The position numbers and the translations under genes are program-made. The notes beneath the pieces are model-generated. The model was not told where the DNA came from and did not search any database. It saw nothing but the letters and a program-made list of their open reading frames with translations. Below are positions 6,793-15,023 of a stretch of 15,326 bases of DNA, piece after piece. The stretch lies in assembly GCA_023381515.1 (NCBI GenBank), contig JAMCQI010000031.1:1-15326 (forward strand), written 5' to 3'. The stretch's first letter is position 1; each line of letters opens with the position of its first letter. This DNA comes from Chloroflexota bacterium. GTDB taxonomy: Bacteria; Chloroflexota; Anaerolineae; UBA4142.

Positions 6793-7690
6793 AACGCAAT
6801 ATGCTCGCTCTCGGGTCCGCAGCGATGTTCGTGCTGGTCGCGTTCGGCGTGACTGGCCATGCTGTTGTCGCGGCTATGGGTACGCTGCCGCCATTCCCAC
6901 AACTCGAACGCCTGCAGTGATCCAAACAGTCGCAACAGCGCCGCGTTCCGCGCCATCGTTAGAAGCGACGATCCGCGTGCCGACTGTCCAGCCGTGCGGC
7001 GAGAGGCAGGGACGTCTGAGCGTATCCTATCTCAACAGCGCGACACTCGGACGTCGCACGTCTTTGTCGGTTTACCTGCCTCCATGTTACGTCTCCGAAC
7101 CCTCGCGCGTTTATCCCGTCCTCTACCTCCTCCATGGGGTAAACGCCGATCACACGCAGTGGCCCGATCTGAACGTTAGTCCAGAAGCAGACGCGCTCAC
7201 TGCAAACCGCGCCATCACGCCACTCGACATTGTGATGCCAAACGGAAACCGCCGCGCCGCCGAAGATTACGCGGCATTTATCCTGTGCGATGTGATTCCG
7301 GATGTAAAACAGGCGCTTCTCGTTTCTCGCCAGCGCACTTATCGCGCGATAGGCGGCCTCTCGCGGGGCGGTTACTGGGCGCTTTATCTCGCCCTCTTGC
7401 ATCCGGATATTTCCAGCGCTGTTGGGGGCCATAGTCCCGCGACGAATGCCGCGCTCACTGAGGCGCTCGCGTTGAACGCCGGCGGAGGGGAGCAAAGCAC
7501 ATTACGGATCTATCTAAATGTCGGTCGAAACGACCCTCTGGCGCCTGACGTCGCATCGCTCGCCGCAACGGCGGAAGCGCGTCACCTCAATGTTGTTTTC
7601 CACTTGAACGATGGCGACCACGATCGTGCTTAATGGCGCGTTCCCGTTACCGATTATCTGGTCTTCTATGCCTCAGATTGGAGGAAATGA
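6789..7690 (+). pseudogene. secreted esterase (alpha/beta hydrolase), frameshifted and with a premature stop
   Basis: GTG 6789 overlaps the preceding stop and encodes a good signal peptide (KRNMLALGS, then AMFVLVAFGVTGHAVVA), but this frame stops at 6918-6920. The enzyme itself is in the -1 frame, open from 6773 and recognisable from about 6960 to 7633. It has the strand YPVLYLLHG with HTQW (oxyanion region), GLSRGG with the nucleophile serine, VGRNDPL with the acid Asp and DGDHDRA with the His. This is the putative-esterase/Fes/antigen 85-like family. The frame ends at TAA 7631, yet the same frame continues as WRVPVTDYLVFYASDW to TGA 7688, which is the usual end of the family with Tyr at the TAA position. 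The natural gene therefore appears to be 6789-7690 with two lesions: a 1-nt loss (or 2-nt gain) near 6870-6920 and a Tyr-to-stop change. The product would lack export and its last helix. Sequencing error is possible for the frameshift. Confidence 0.8.
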
Positions 7691-7702
7691 CGGGTTGCAA
7701 GG

Positions 7703-7743
7703 CCGGGTTTGTCCTCGAAGGGCGCGGACTTTAACCGGTTTTT
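7703..7743 (+). terminator. probable intrinsic terminator after the esterase
   Basis: CCGGGTT (7703-7709) pairs with AACCGG (7733-7738) with one bulged G. GTCC (7711-7714) pairs with GGAC (7726-7729) inside it, around an 11-nt loop. TTTTT (7739-7743) follows immediately. The stem is less regular than that at 2849. As there, the T-tract is also the start of the next promoter module. Confidence 0.45.
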
Positions 7744-7762
7744 AATCTGGAGGTGCTACGGT
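7730..7762 (+). promoter_or_regulatory. promoter-like module with 11-bp direct repeat before the PsbP-like lipoprotein
   Basis: TTTAA at 7730-7734 recurs at 7741-7745, exactly 11 bp apart, the spacing typical of PhoB/OmpR-type half-sites. TTTTAATCT (7740-7748), 8 nt, then TACGGT (7757-7762) repeats the arrangement seen at 2890-2912, including the GC just before the -10-like hexamer. The ATG at 7802 lies about 40 nt downstream. Control by the local response regulator is inferred. Confidence 0.45.
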
Positions 7763-7801
7763 AGATTCAAATGCATGTCAAGCCCAGGAAAGGAAGCCAA
7801 A

Positions 7802-8566
7802 ATGCAAGAGAGAAATCTGCTACCACGAAGTTGGCTAATCGCGTTCACGGTCGCTAGCCTCTCGGTACTCGCCGCGTGCGGGAGTCCGGCAGCGTCGAAA
7901 TCGCAATCCAACCCACCTCCCGCGCAGGGCAATGCTTCGTACGCCCAACCCACCACCCCCGCTGTGGCCGCTCAGTCCAGCGGCGAGAGTGGGCCGAGCA
8001 GTGGTGGTGACCGACCGGAGGGAGGCCCTTCGATTGCCAGCGTCACCGATCCGGGCGGATTGCCGCCGTCGCCACCTACTAGCGATCCACTCATCAATCG
8101 CCTTGGCGAAGAGAAGATGGTCGTCTTTCACGACCAGAATAAACGCTATCAAGTCCTGTTTGTCAACGGATGGCAGACCAGTGCCGTCACCACGACTACC
8201 GGTGTCTTGTCCGCCAACAAGGACCGCAGCGCGCAGATCGACGTCGTGAGCAGCGGCGGCAAGTCTGCGATGGATTATGCCACGGCGGACGAAGGAAACC
8301 TGAAAACGGCGGTGCCGGGATACCAAACCATCGTCCTCAAGCCCGGACAGATTCCGTACGGAGCCGTGGTGAGTCTGATTTATTCCTATCAAGCCGGACA
8401 GAATCCGGTAACGGGTAAGACGCTCAACTACCTGGCCGCGCGCGTCTACGTGCACCGTCAGAACTCGAATGATCTCGCGATTATCACGGTGACGGGTCCC
8501 GCACCATTCTACGGCGACCTGACTGAAATCTTTGACCGGATTGTCAATAGTTTTAAATGGATGTAG
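7802..8566 (+). CDS. lipoprotein with PsbP/DUF1795-like C-terminal domain
   Basis: A 254-aa lipoprotein. AGGAAG ends 5 nt before ATG 7802, which makes the longer in-frame start at 7709 unlikely because it would also lie inside the promoter. A lipoprotein signal ends in the lipobox LAAC (C26). It is followed by a long low-complexity Pro/Ser/Gly linker (about 30-100) that would hold the domain away from the membrane. Residues about 100-254 alternate strands (RYQVLFVNGWQTS, RSAQIDVVSSGG, LAIITVTGP) and end in FDRIVNSFKW. That ending and layout resemble PsbP/DUF1795 small alpha-beta domains. The family assignment is moderate and no catalytic motif is seen. It lies 108 nt upstream of an ABC operon and may be its accessory envelope protein, but it has its own promoter module. 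Confidence 0.75.
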   Translation: MQERNLLPRSWLIAFTVASLSVLAACGSPAASKSQSNPPPAQGNASYAQPTTPAVAAQSSGESGPSSGGDRPEGGPSIASVTDPGGLPPSPPTSDPLINRLGEEKMVVFHDQNKRYQVLFVNGWQTSAVTTTTGVLSANKDRSAQIDVVSSGGKSAMDYATADEGNLKTAVPGYQTIVLKPGQIPYGAVVSLIYSYQAGQNPVTGKTLNYLAARVYVHRQNSNDLAIITVTGPAPFYGDLTEIFDRIVNSFKWM

Positions 8567-8604
8567 TTTATTGGATCGGGGACCGCTCGTACAGCTGCGA
8601 ACGG

Positions 8605-8633
8605 TTGAAGCATACGCGCTGCTCGACTACTCT
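8605..8633 (+). promoter_or_regulatory. candidate sigma-70-type promoter of the ABC operon
   Basis: TTGAAG (8605-8610), a 17-bp spacer and TACTCT (8628-8633) fit a housekeeping promoter. Transcription would start near 8640, about 35 nt before the ATPase ATG. The match to consensus is moderate. Confidence 0.35.
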
Positions 8634-8674
8634 GCCCCGACGAGGCACCCTAACGAAAATGCCGAAGGTGACTT

Positions 8675-9400
8675 ATGCCTGGAATGCCAACCCCCCACCG
8701 TCCGGTCAGAACGGACGGTGCGCTTCTGATGGCGCGCGACCTATTCAAGATTTACAAGACTGATGACCTGGAAACCGTCGTGCTGCGTGGCGCGCACCTG
8801 CGCGTGAAAGCGGGCGAGTTCGTCGCGATCCTCGGCCGCTCTGGCGCCGGCAAGACGACGCTCCTCAACCTGATCGGCGGAATCGATACGCCAACCGCCG
8901 GACAGCTCGTGATTCGCAACACTGACATTAGCAAGTTGGATGAAGCCGAGCGCGGCGCGTTTCGCCGAGCCCACATAGGGATCATTTTTCAAACCGGCAA
9001 CTTGCTGCCCTTCCTCACCGCGCTCGAAAACGTAACGTTGCCGATGCGGTGGGCAGGGGCCGCGCCAGGCGAAGCGCACTCGCGGGCTGCTGGTCTGCTG
9101 ACGCGGCTGGGGCTTGGTGAGCGCTTGAACCACAAAGCCAGCCAGCTTTCCGGCGGCGAAGCGCAGCGCGTCGGCATTGCCATCGCGCTCGCGAACGACC
9201 CCGACTTACTGCTCGCCGACGAATTGACCGGCGAACTGGACACAGAGACTGCCGAGCGGGTGATGAGCACGCTTGATGGCCTTCACCGCGAGCGCGGCAC
9301 GACGCTCGTGGTCGTCACCCACAACTCGCGCATTGCCGCGCGTGCCGACCGAATCGTTCACTTGAACGGCGGGTTTCTAGAGGAGAATGGCCATGACTGA
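8675..9400 (+). CDS. ABC transporter ATPase, MacB/LolD type (first of two)
   Basis: A 241-aa nucleotide-binding protein that would power the FtsX-type permease encoded downstream. Walker A is GRSGAGKTT (54-62), the Q loop is FQTGNLLPF (Q106), the signature is LSGGE (158-162), Walker B ends in LLLADE (D182/E183) and the switch His is in VVVTH (H216). The D-loop region reads DELTGELD, where the family standard is DEPTGNLD. All catalytic residues are present. ATG 8675 has GAAGG 6 nt upstream. ATGs at 8684 and 8729 are alternatives, the last giving the more usual family N terminus MARDLFKIY. Its last 8 nt overlap the second ATPase gene. Confidence 0.93.
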   Translation: MPGMPTPHRPVRTDGALLMARDLFKIYKTDDLETVVLRGAHLRVKAGEFVAILGRSGAGKTTLLNLIGGIDTPTAGQLVIRNTDISKLDEAERGAFRRAHIGIIFQTGNLLPFLTALENVTLPMRWAGAAPGEAHSRAAGLLTRLGLGERLNHKASQLSGGEAQRVGIAIALANDPDLLLADELTGELDTETAERVMSTLDGLHRERGTTLVVVTHNSRIAARADRIVHLNGGFLEENGHD

Positions 9401-10106
9401 CGCGGGTCCCTCGGTTGATTCGATTGTAAGGGCGGAAGGGCTAGAAAAAGCATACCGGATCAACGGCAGCGCTGTCGGCGCTCTGCGCGGTGTGAACCTT
9501 GACATCGCGCGCGGTGAATTCGTCGCCATTGTCGGCCCCAGCGGCAGTGGCAAGAGCACGCTGCTCAATCTCCTGGGCGGGCTGACTGCGCCGACGAAGG
9601 GATGCATCGTGATCGACGGGAACGACCTCATGCGGTTGTCCGCTGACCAAGTCGCCGAACTGCGCCGCCGCACACTCGGGTTTGTTTTTCAATCGTTCAA
9701 CCTGTCGCCGGTGTTGACCGCGCAGGAGAACGTCGAATTGCCGATGCTGCTCGCCGGGGTTGCCGCGAAGGAACGCATCGTTCGCGCGGCGGAGCTGCTG
9801 TCTGCCGTGGGATTGGAAGACAAACTCGACTACTTGCCGGGCGAAATGTCCGGTGGGCAGAAGCAGCGCGTCGCGATCGCCCGCGCGTTAGCCAATCGAC
9901 CGCGCGTCCTGCTGGCCGATGAGCCCACGGGCAATCTCGACAGCGCAACCGCGCGTGAGGTGATGGACTTGCTCATCCGGACTCACGTTGAGCACGCGTC
10001 AGCTCTGGTCATGGTCACTCATGATCCTGACGACGCCGCGCGCGCCGACCGGCGGGTACGGATGCGCGATGGGCAAATTCAAACTACAGAGGATACAGTC
10101 AAGTAA
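9393..10106 (+). CDS. ABC transporter ATPase, MacB/LolD type (second of two)
   Basis: A 237-aa ATPase with fully canonical motifs: Walker A GPSGSGKST (48-56), Q100 in FVFQSFNLSPVLTA, signature MSGGQ (152-156), LLADEPTGNLD (D176/E177) and switch His H210 in VMVTHDPDDA. Start 9393 is chosen over ATG 9387 because AGGAG (9381-9385) is 7 nt from 9393 but only 1 nt from 9387. It overlaps the first ATPase by 8 nt, indicating coupled translation. The two ATPases differ clearly in sequence, so they may form a heterodimer on one permease chain. The family handles lipoprotein release (LolD), peptide or macrolide export (MacB) and envelope-hydrolase control (FtsE). The substrate here is unknown. Confidence 0.94.
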   Translation: MTDAGPSVDSIVRAEGLEKAYRINGSAVGALRGVNLDIARGEFVAIVGPSGSGKSTLLNLLGGLTAPTKGCIVIDGNDLMRLSADQVAELRRRTLGFVFQSFNLSPVLTAQENVELPMLLAGVAAKERIVRAAELLSAVGLEDKLDYLPGEMSGGQKQRVAIARALANRPRVLLADEPTGNLDSATAREVMDLLIRTHVEHASALVMVTHDPDDAARADRRVRMRDGQIQTTEDTVK

Positions 10107-10122
10107 GCTTTCTCCATTTGAT

Positions 10123-10144
10123 CCTCGGGCACTCAAGTCCGAGG
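10123..10144 (+). other. small intra-operon stem-loop
   Basis: CCTCGGG (10123-10129) and TCCGAGG (10138-10144) form 6 Watson-Crick pairs plus one G-U around an 8-nt loop. It lies in the 90-nt gap between the second ATPase and the permease. No T-tract follows, so it is more likely an RNA-processing or translation-balance element than a terminator. Confidence 0.35.
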
Positions 10145-10196
10145 CAAACTGCGCCCTCTGTTGTTCACACCGAAATCTGACTTCGGAGACAACGAA

Positions 10197-12896
10197 ATGG
10201 CCTACGTTTCCTATGCTCGGCAACTCATCGTGCGCAACCCGCGCCGCACGTTCACCCATCTGTTTGGACTTGTCCTCGCAGTAGGTCTGTTTGCGGGCAT
10301 TCTCTTCTTCGTGGATGCGTCAAGCCAGCGGATGACACAGTCCGCTGTTCAATCGATCCAAGTGGACATGCAGGTTTACTCCACGCTTGCCACGCCTAGT
10401 CTCGATCCGATCGTCGCGCAGCTCCTGAAAACCCGCGGCGTCACCGCCGCACAGCCCATTCTCAGCACTGATTACAGCGCCAGCGCGACGAGCAACGGAG
10501 ACAAGACAACGTCGAGCGGAAAATTATTCGTCGTCAGTCCCGCGTATTTCGATTCGCTCAAGACCCTGCGCCTCGCCGCCGGTAGCTTCGATCCGAACGG
10601 CGCGCTGGTCAGCCAGCCGCTATTCGGTGCGCTCGGCTTGAACCTGGGCGACACGATCGCGGTCGATTTTCCGCAAGTCGCACAGCCGATCCGACTACGC
10701 GTCACGGGCATCGTGGATACCAGTCAGGCGATGTATCTCTTTGCAGCCACCGATCCCGCGCATGCCGGCGAGTTCAACCCAGTTCCGGATGACATCTTCA
10801 TAGCGCCGACGCTCTGGGAATCCACGTTCGCCGAGGCGCTTACCCACCCCACGCTCACGGCAAACGGCAAACCGATCGCGCCGCAGCCGATTCAGGGCGA
10901 GGTGGACACGCGGATCGATCACAGCCAATTGCCCAGCGATCCGCTTCAGGCGAGCAACTCGGTCGACGTGATGCGCCGGCACCTCGAAGCGCAGTTTCCC
11001 GGCGAAGTCCGCGTCACCAACAACCTGGGCGACGCGCTGACGACAACCCAATCCGACGCTCTGTGGGCGAAGCTGTTGTTCCTCTTCCTCGGAATGCCCG
11101 GCGTCGCGCTGGCGGCGTACCTCTCCAAATACGCGACCGACTTGATCACGGGTCCGCAGCGACAAGAGATCAGCCTCCTGCGCGCCCGTGGCGCGACTCC
11201 GCGCCAGATACTGATCGCCTCCGGTCTAGCGAGCGCTTTCATCGCCGCGGTCGGCACTCTCGTTGGCTTGGTCCTGGGACTGGCAACCACACTGTATCTG
11301 TTCGGGCCAACATTGTGGCAGCAAATCGATGCTGGCAGCTTCCTATTGTCCGCGCTCGTTACCTTTCTCGCCGGGCTGGCGCTGACCATGGTCGCAACCT
11401 ACCTGCCGATCCGTCACACGCTACACGAGGAAATCGCGCAGGAACACTTGGAGCTGACGCGCGCCGAGAAACGACCTTTCTGGGCGCGTGCGTATCTTGA
11501 TTTCGTTAGCCTCGCGATCGCGGCGTTGCTCTTTTCGGTCAACGCGCAAAGCGGCGGCTTCGATACGGCGGGGAGCGAAGGGCAGACGCTTACGCTCGGG
11601 TTTTTGATCTTTTTTGCGCCGCTCTTCCTCTGGATCGGAGCGACGCTGCTTCTGTCGCGCGTTATGGGCGGCGGCATCCAGCGCGCCGGTGCGGCGATCC
11701 GCGCAGTCTTGCGCCGGGCGTTTGGCGATCTCGGCGATATGGCAGGCCGTGAGATCGTACGTCGATCGAATGAGATTGGTGCAGCGATCGTCATCGTCGC
11801 GCTCGCAATTTCATTCGGGACGAGCCTGGCGATCTTCACGCGAACATATCAGGCACAGAAAGCAGTGGACGCGCGCTATGAGCTCGGCGCGGACATTCAA
11901 ATCACGCCGGCGATAAGTGCAAATCCGACCGCTGCGCTTGGGAAAACCATTGCCGCAGTTCGCGACGTAGGCGCGATCACGCCGCTCAAGACGAGCCAGG
12001 CAACCGTCGGCAGCACGGCGCAGCCGGTCTACGGTATCGACGCGGGGACATTCGCACAAGCTGCGTTCTTCCCGGATAGTTATGTCCGGAATATGACCGC
12101 GGCGCAAGCGCTTGCCAAGATGGCGGCGACGCCGAATGGTGTCCTTGTATCAGCGCAACTCGCAGACGCCTACAGCGTACAAGTAGGCGATCCCATTCTC
12201 TTTCGTGTGCTTGACAAGAGAACAAATCAAAACGTGCAAATAAAGGGACAAGTACTCGGCGTCGTCACGCGTTTTCCAACGAGCCAATCCGATACGCTCC
12301 TCGTCGTCAACCTTTCGTTTCTGACGCAGGCAATGCACGACGACACGGTGACGCTCTTCTTGGCGGGGGCGGCCGGGCCACCTGCGGCGGCCGCCAGACA
12401 CATCCGCGACGCGTTCACCAACATTCCCATGCGCGTGCAGGACATTGACACCGCGACAATCGCGGCTGGCCGCTCGCTGACGAGTCTCAACATCAACGGC
12501 TTGGGTGCGATCGAAGGGCTCTACACCCTCATCATTGCATCCATCGGCTTGGGCATTTTTCTTATGGCGATGGTATATCAACGCGCAAAGGAGTTCGGGA
12601 CGATGCGTGCGCTCGGTGCAAGTGCGGCGCAGGTGAGCCGATTCCTGTGGGCGGAATCCTTGACGGTGGGCTTGCTGGCGCTCGCGATTGGTGGAGTGAT
12701 TGGATTCGGACTGAGTAAAGTGTTCGTCCTGATGCTCGGAGCGCTGTTTACTGTTCCACCGGCCGATGTCACGATCCCGTGGGGTTCCCTATTCACGCTG
12801 TTCGCCGCGACGCTCGCAGGAATGATTGCGTGCACACTGTGGGTCAATCATCGCTTGAATGGAATGGAGGTCGATCAAGTCTTACGGGAGCTGTGA
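10197..12896 (+). CDS. ABC transporter permease, two FtsX domains (10 TM)
   Basis: An 899-aa membrane subunit that works with the two ATPases. TM1 is at about 20-40. A first MacB-type periplasmic core domain spans about 45-285 and contains VVSPAYFDSLKTLRLAAGSF. TM helices follow near 288-308, 338-368, 380-405, 432-448, 465-490 and 525-548. A second extracytoplasmic domain spans about 550-765, and final helices are near 774-795, 821-842 and 864-885. Coupling motifs ISLLRARGATPRQIL and FGTMRALGASAAQVSRFL precede helices in each half, as in FtsX-domain permeases. Start ATG 10197 has GGAG 8 nt upstream; a TTG at 10161 is less likely. Such fused double permeases act as mechanotransmitters or exporters at the membrane surface. 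The substrate is not inferable. Confidence 0.92.
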   Translation: MAYVSYARQLIVRNPRRTFTHLFGLVLAVGLFAGILFFVDASSQRMTQSAVQSIQVDMQVYSTLATPSLDPIVAQLLKTRGVTAAQPILSTDYSASATSNGDKTTSSGKLFVVSPAYFDSLKTLRLAAGSFDPNGALVSQPLFGALGLNLGDTIAVDFPQVAQPIRLRVTGIVDTSQAMYLFAATDPAHAGEFNPVPDDIFIAPTLWESTFAEALTHPTLTANGKPIAPQPIQGEVDTRIDHSQLPSDPLQASNSVDVMRRHLEAQFPGEVRVTNNLGDALTTTQSDALWAKLLFLFLGMPGVALAAYLSKYATDLITGPQRQEISLLRARGATPRQILIASGLASAFIAAVGTLVGLVLGLATTLYLFGPTLWQQIDAGSFLLSALVTFLAGLALTMVATYLPIRHTLHEEIAQEHLELTRAEKRPFWARAYLDFVSLAIAALLFSVNAQSGGFDTAGSEGQTLTLGFLIFFAPLFLWIGATLLLSRVMGGGIQRAGAAIRAVLRRAFGDLGDMAGREIVRRSNEIGAAIVIVALAISFGTSLAIFTRTYQAQKAVDARYELGADIQITPAISANPTAALGKTIAAVRDVGAITPLKTSQATVGSTAQPVYGIDAGTFAQAAFFPDSYVRNMTAAQALAKMAATPNGVLVSAQLADAYSVQVGDPILFRVLDKRTNQNVQIKGQVLGVVTRFPTSQSDTLLVVNLSFLTQAMHDDTVTLFLAGAAGPPAAAARHIRDAFTNIPMRVQDIDTATIAAGRSLTSLNINGLGAIEGLYTLIIASIGLGIFLMAMVYQRAKEFGTMRALGASAAQVSRFLWAESLTVGLLALAIGGVIGFGLSKVFVLMLGALFTVPPADVTIPWGSLFTLFAATLAGMIACTLWVNHRLNGMEVDQVLREL

Positions 12897-12925
12897 TTGA
12901 AACCTTGTCGTTTCTCCGTTTCAAT
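12896..12925 (+). other. inverted repeat at the end of the ABC operon
   Basis: ATTGAAAC (12896-12903) and GTTTCAAT (12918-12925) form a perfect 8-bp stem with a 14-nt loop, starting in the permease stop codon. There is no T-tract after it, so termination is uncertain. It could mark the 3' end of the message. Confidence 0.4.
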
Positions 12926-13460
12926 GCAGGGAATCCAGAACCGCGAGGCGCGTTGAGAAAAGGTTTCGCGTCATCTCACTTAGAGCTATGATGCTTGCCG
13001 CCTGTTACAGGTCCTGTAGGGTCGCAGAGACAATGCTTGATCTAGTGACGCATCCCAGTCGACGGCCTGGGGGACCGCGGAATGCGCGGAAAAGCGGCAT
13101 ACCCATCCTGAACGAAATGGAGCTAGTGAAATTCGCCATCCCAATGGCGTTCCTGATCGGCAGAAACGGACGTTTATCGGGATCCACCACGTCGTACTGT
13201 CAGCAGGCCAAATGGCCTTTGTGGTCCGCACGTTTCAAGCGCTCTAGCCGTCGACGATCCAATTCGGCGCCGTCCGTATGCTTGTCCCTAGGATGGCCTC
13301 CAGCGCGGCGAGCTCATAGGGCTAGATGACTGCGAAGATTGCCTGGGCCACCCTATCCCCCAATGCTAGGCCAAACGACACGATCATCAGTGACCGATTC
13401 CTAACGAGCATAGACGGCATTTTCATCGCATCACCGACCTCCGTGCTGATTGCTGACAAA
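12926..13460. other. gene-poor gap after the ABC operon
   Basis: No intact gene is supported. One + frame is open from about 13036 to a TAG near 13246 and reads RHPNGVPDRQKRTFIGIHH then VVLSAGQMAFVVRTFQAL, which has a protein-like composition but no good start and no recognised family. A hexamer TATGAT (12987-12992) resembles a -10 box, but its -35 match is poor. The gap may hold a decayed gene. No RNA gene was recognised. Confidence 0.4.
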
Positions 13461-13470
13461 AGGGGACGCT

Positions 13471-14961
13471 ATGGCGAGACTCATTCGAATTAGCGTTTGT
13501 ATTGTCGCGCTCAATGTGGTCGCCGCGTGCGCGTCATCCGCGCCTTCGTCATCACGAACCGACGAGCAACCAACGCCAACGCAGGCCAAGTCAACGGCTT
13601 CGCCAACGTCACGGCCAGCGCCAACCGCAACGACTACTGACGGCATACACAAGATCAAGCATATCGTCGTCATTATGCAAGAGAACCGTTCGTTCGATCA
13701 CTACTTTGGCACCTATCCTGGCGTGGATGGCATCCCAACGCAGAACGGAGTGCCGACTGTTTGCATCCCCGATCCACTGACCAACAAATGCGTCAAACCG
13801 TTCCACGATCCCAGCGACACGAATTATGGTGGACCGCACAGCGCGACCGATGCGACCGCGGACGTTGACGGCGGCAAGATGGATGGCTTCATTCGGCAGG
13901 AAGAAGCCGGACTCAAGACCTCCTGCATGAATTCCTTAGACCCGGTCTGCGCGCAAGCGCATACTGACCCGGATGTGATGGGTTGGCACGACGCGCGCGA
14001 GATTCCGAATTATTGGACGTACGCTCAGAATTTTGCCTTGCAGGATCGCATGTTCGAACCGAGCGCCTCGTGGACTTTGCCGGAGCATCTGTTCATGGTC
14101 TCGGGATGGTCTGGCAACTGCAAGACCCAAGACCCCACAAGCTGTGTCAATGCTTTGCAGAACCCCAATCCACTTTTGAGCACAGCAGACAAACCTCTGC
14201 CGCCGCGCAAGCCAGACTATGCGTGGACGGACCTGACCTTCCTCCTCTACAAGAACAGTGTGAGTTGGGCGTACTATGTTGCGGAGGGAACCCAGCCCGA
14301 TTGTGAAGACGACCACATGTTTTGCACGCCAAAACCGCAGCAAGCAGGGAGCCCCGACATTTTTAATCCATTGCCCTGGTTCGTCACCGTGCATCAGGAC
14401 CATCAGTTGGGCAACATCCAGACGCTTGACCACTTCTTCACCGCGGCTAAGAATGGCACGTTGCCCGCCGTGTCGTGGATCGTTCCCGATGGAAAGACGA
14501 GCGAGCATCCCACCGCGCTCGTCAGCGAAGGGCAACGGTACGTCACTGGCCTAATCAACTCAATTATGCGGGGACCCGACTGGAACAGCACTGCCATTTT
14601 CTTGTCGTGGGACGATTGGGGCGGATTCTACGATCACGTTGTCCCGCCGGCCGTAGACCAAAACGGTTACGGTCTGCGCGTCCCAGGTCTCGTCATCAGC
14701 CCGTTCGCGAAAAAAGGGTACATCGATCACCATGTGCTCAGCTTCGACGCGTACTTGAAATTCATAGAAGACGATCTCCTAAGCGGACAGCGCATCGACC
14801 CCAAGACCGATGGTCGCCCGGACCCGCGCCCGAGCGTCCGCGAGAACATACCGCAACTCGGCAATCTGATAGACGATTTCGATTTCAACCAGCCGCCACG
14901 CCCGCCGATGATTCTGCCCACGAGTCCACAGCCCGGACCAGCATCCATCCCGGGTTCTTAA
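13471..14961 (+). CDS. lipoprotein phosphoesterase (phospholipase C/AcpA-type family)
   Basis: A 496-aa exported enzyme of the alkaline-phosphatase-fold phosphoesterase family, which contains bacterial phospholipases C and acid phosphatase AcpA. A lipoprotein signal ends in VAAC (C20), then a Thr/Pro-rich linker runs to about 57. The domain opens with the hallmark [19 protein letters not shown] (E71/N72/R73). It continues with [15 protein letters not shown] (H206), a conserved SEHP region near 348 and [15 protein letters not shown] (D381/D382, H389), and then VPGLVISPF and [12 protein letters not shown]. These supply the expected metal and nucleophile surroundings. ATG 13471 follows AGGGGA; GTG/TTG starts upstream are less likely. 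The substrate may be phospholipid or another phosphoester, as the family is broad. The C-terminal tail is Pro-rich. Confidence 0.9.
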   Translation: MARLIRISVCIVALNVVAACASSAPSSSRTDEQPTPTQAKSTASPTSRPAPTATTTDGIHKIKHIVVIMQENRSFDHYFGTYPGVDGIPTQNGVPTVCIPDPLTNKCVKPFHDPSDTNYGGPHSATDATADVDGGKMDGFIRQEEAGLKTSCMNSLDPVCAQAHTDPDVMGWHDAREIPNYWTYAQNFALQDRMFEPSASWTLPEHLFMVSGWSGNCKTQDPTSCVNALQNPNPLLSTADKPLPPRKPDYAWTDLTFLLYKNSVSWAYYVAEGTQPDCEDDHMFCTPKPQQAGSPDIFNPLPWFVTVHQDHQLGNIQTLDHFFTAAKNGTLPAVSWIVPDGKTSEHPTALVSEGQRYVTGLINSIMRGPDWNSTAIFLSWDDWGGFYDHVVPPAVDQNGYGLRVPGLVISPFAKKGYIDHHVLSFDAYLKFIEDDLLSGQRIDPKTDGRPDPRPSVRENIPQLGNLIDDFDFNQPPRPPMILPTSPQPGPASIPGS

Positions 14962-15023
14962 TCGCGGAGAGCCTCAAGTCATTGCATACCTGGAAGGTCA
15001 CGCCGCGCTGGTCATCAGCAATC

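Noticed and set aside
6789..6920. Programmed -1 frameshift joining signal peptide and esterase
   Set aside because: The frames have the right offset, but no slippery heptamer is visible in the overlap, and the second lesion at 7631 points to decay.
12896..12925. ATTGAAAC/GTTTCAAT resembling the ends of CRISPR repeats
   Set aside because: Only one pair is present, arranged as an inverted repeat, with no repeat-spacer periodicity and no cas genes.
13936..14535. 199-aa minus-strand frame opposite the phosphoesterase
   Set aside because: It is antisense to conserved catalytic motifs of the phosphoesterase and has no signature of its own.
14475..15023. N-terminal extension of the small lipoprotein into the phosphoesterase gene
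   Set aside because: The upstream part is an Arg-rich shadow of the phosphoesterase frame; the signal peptide shows that the real protein begins near 15024.
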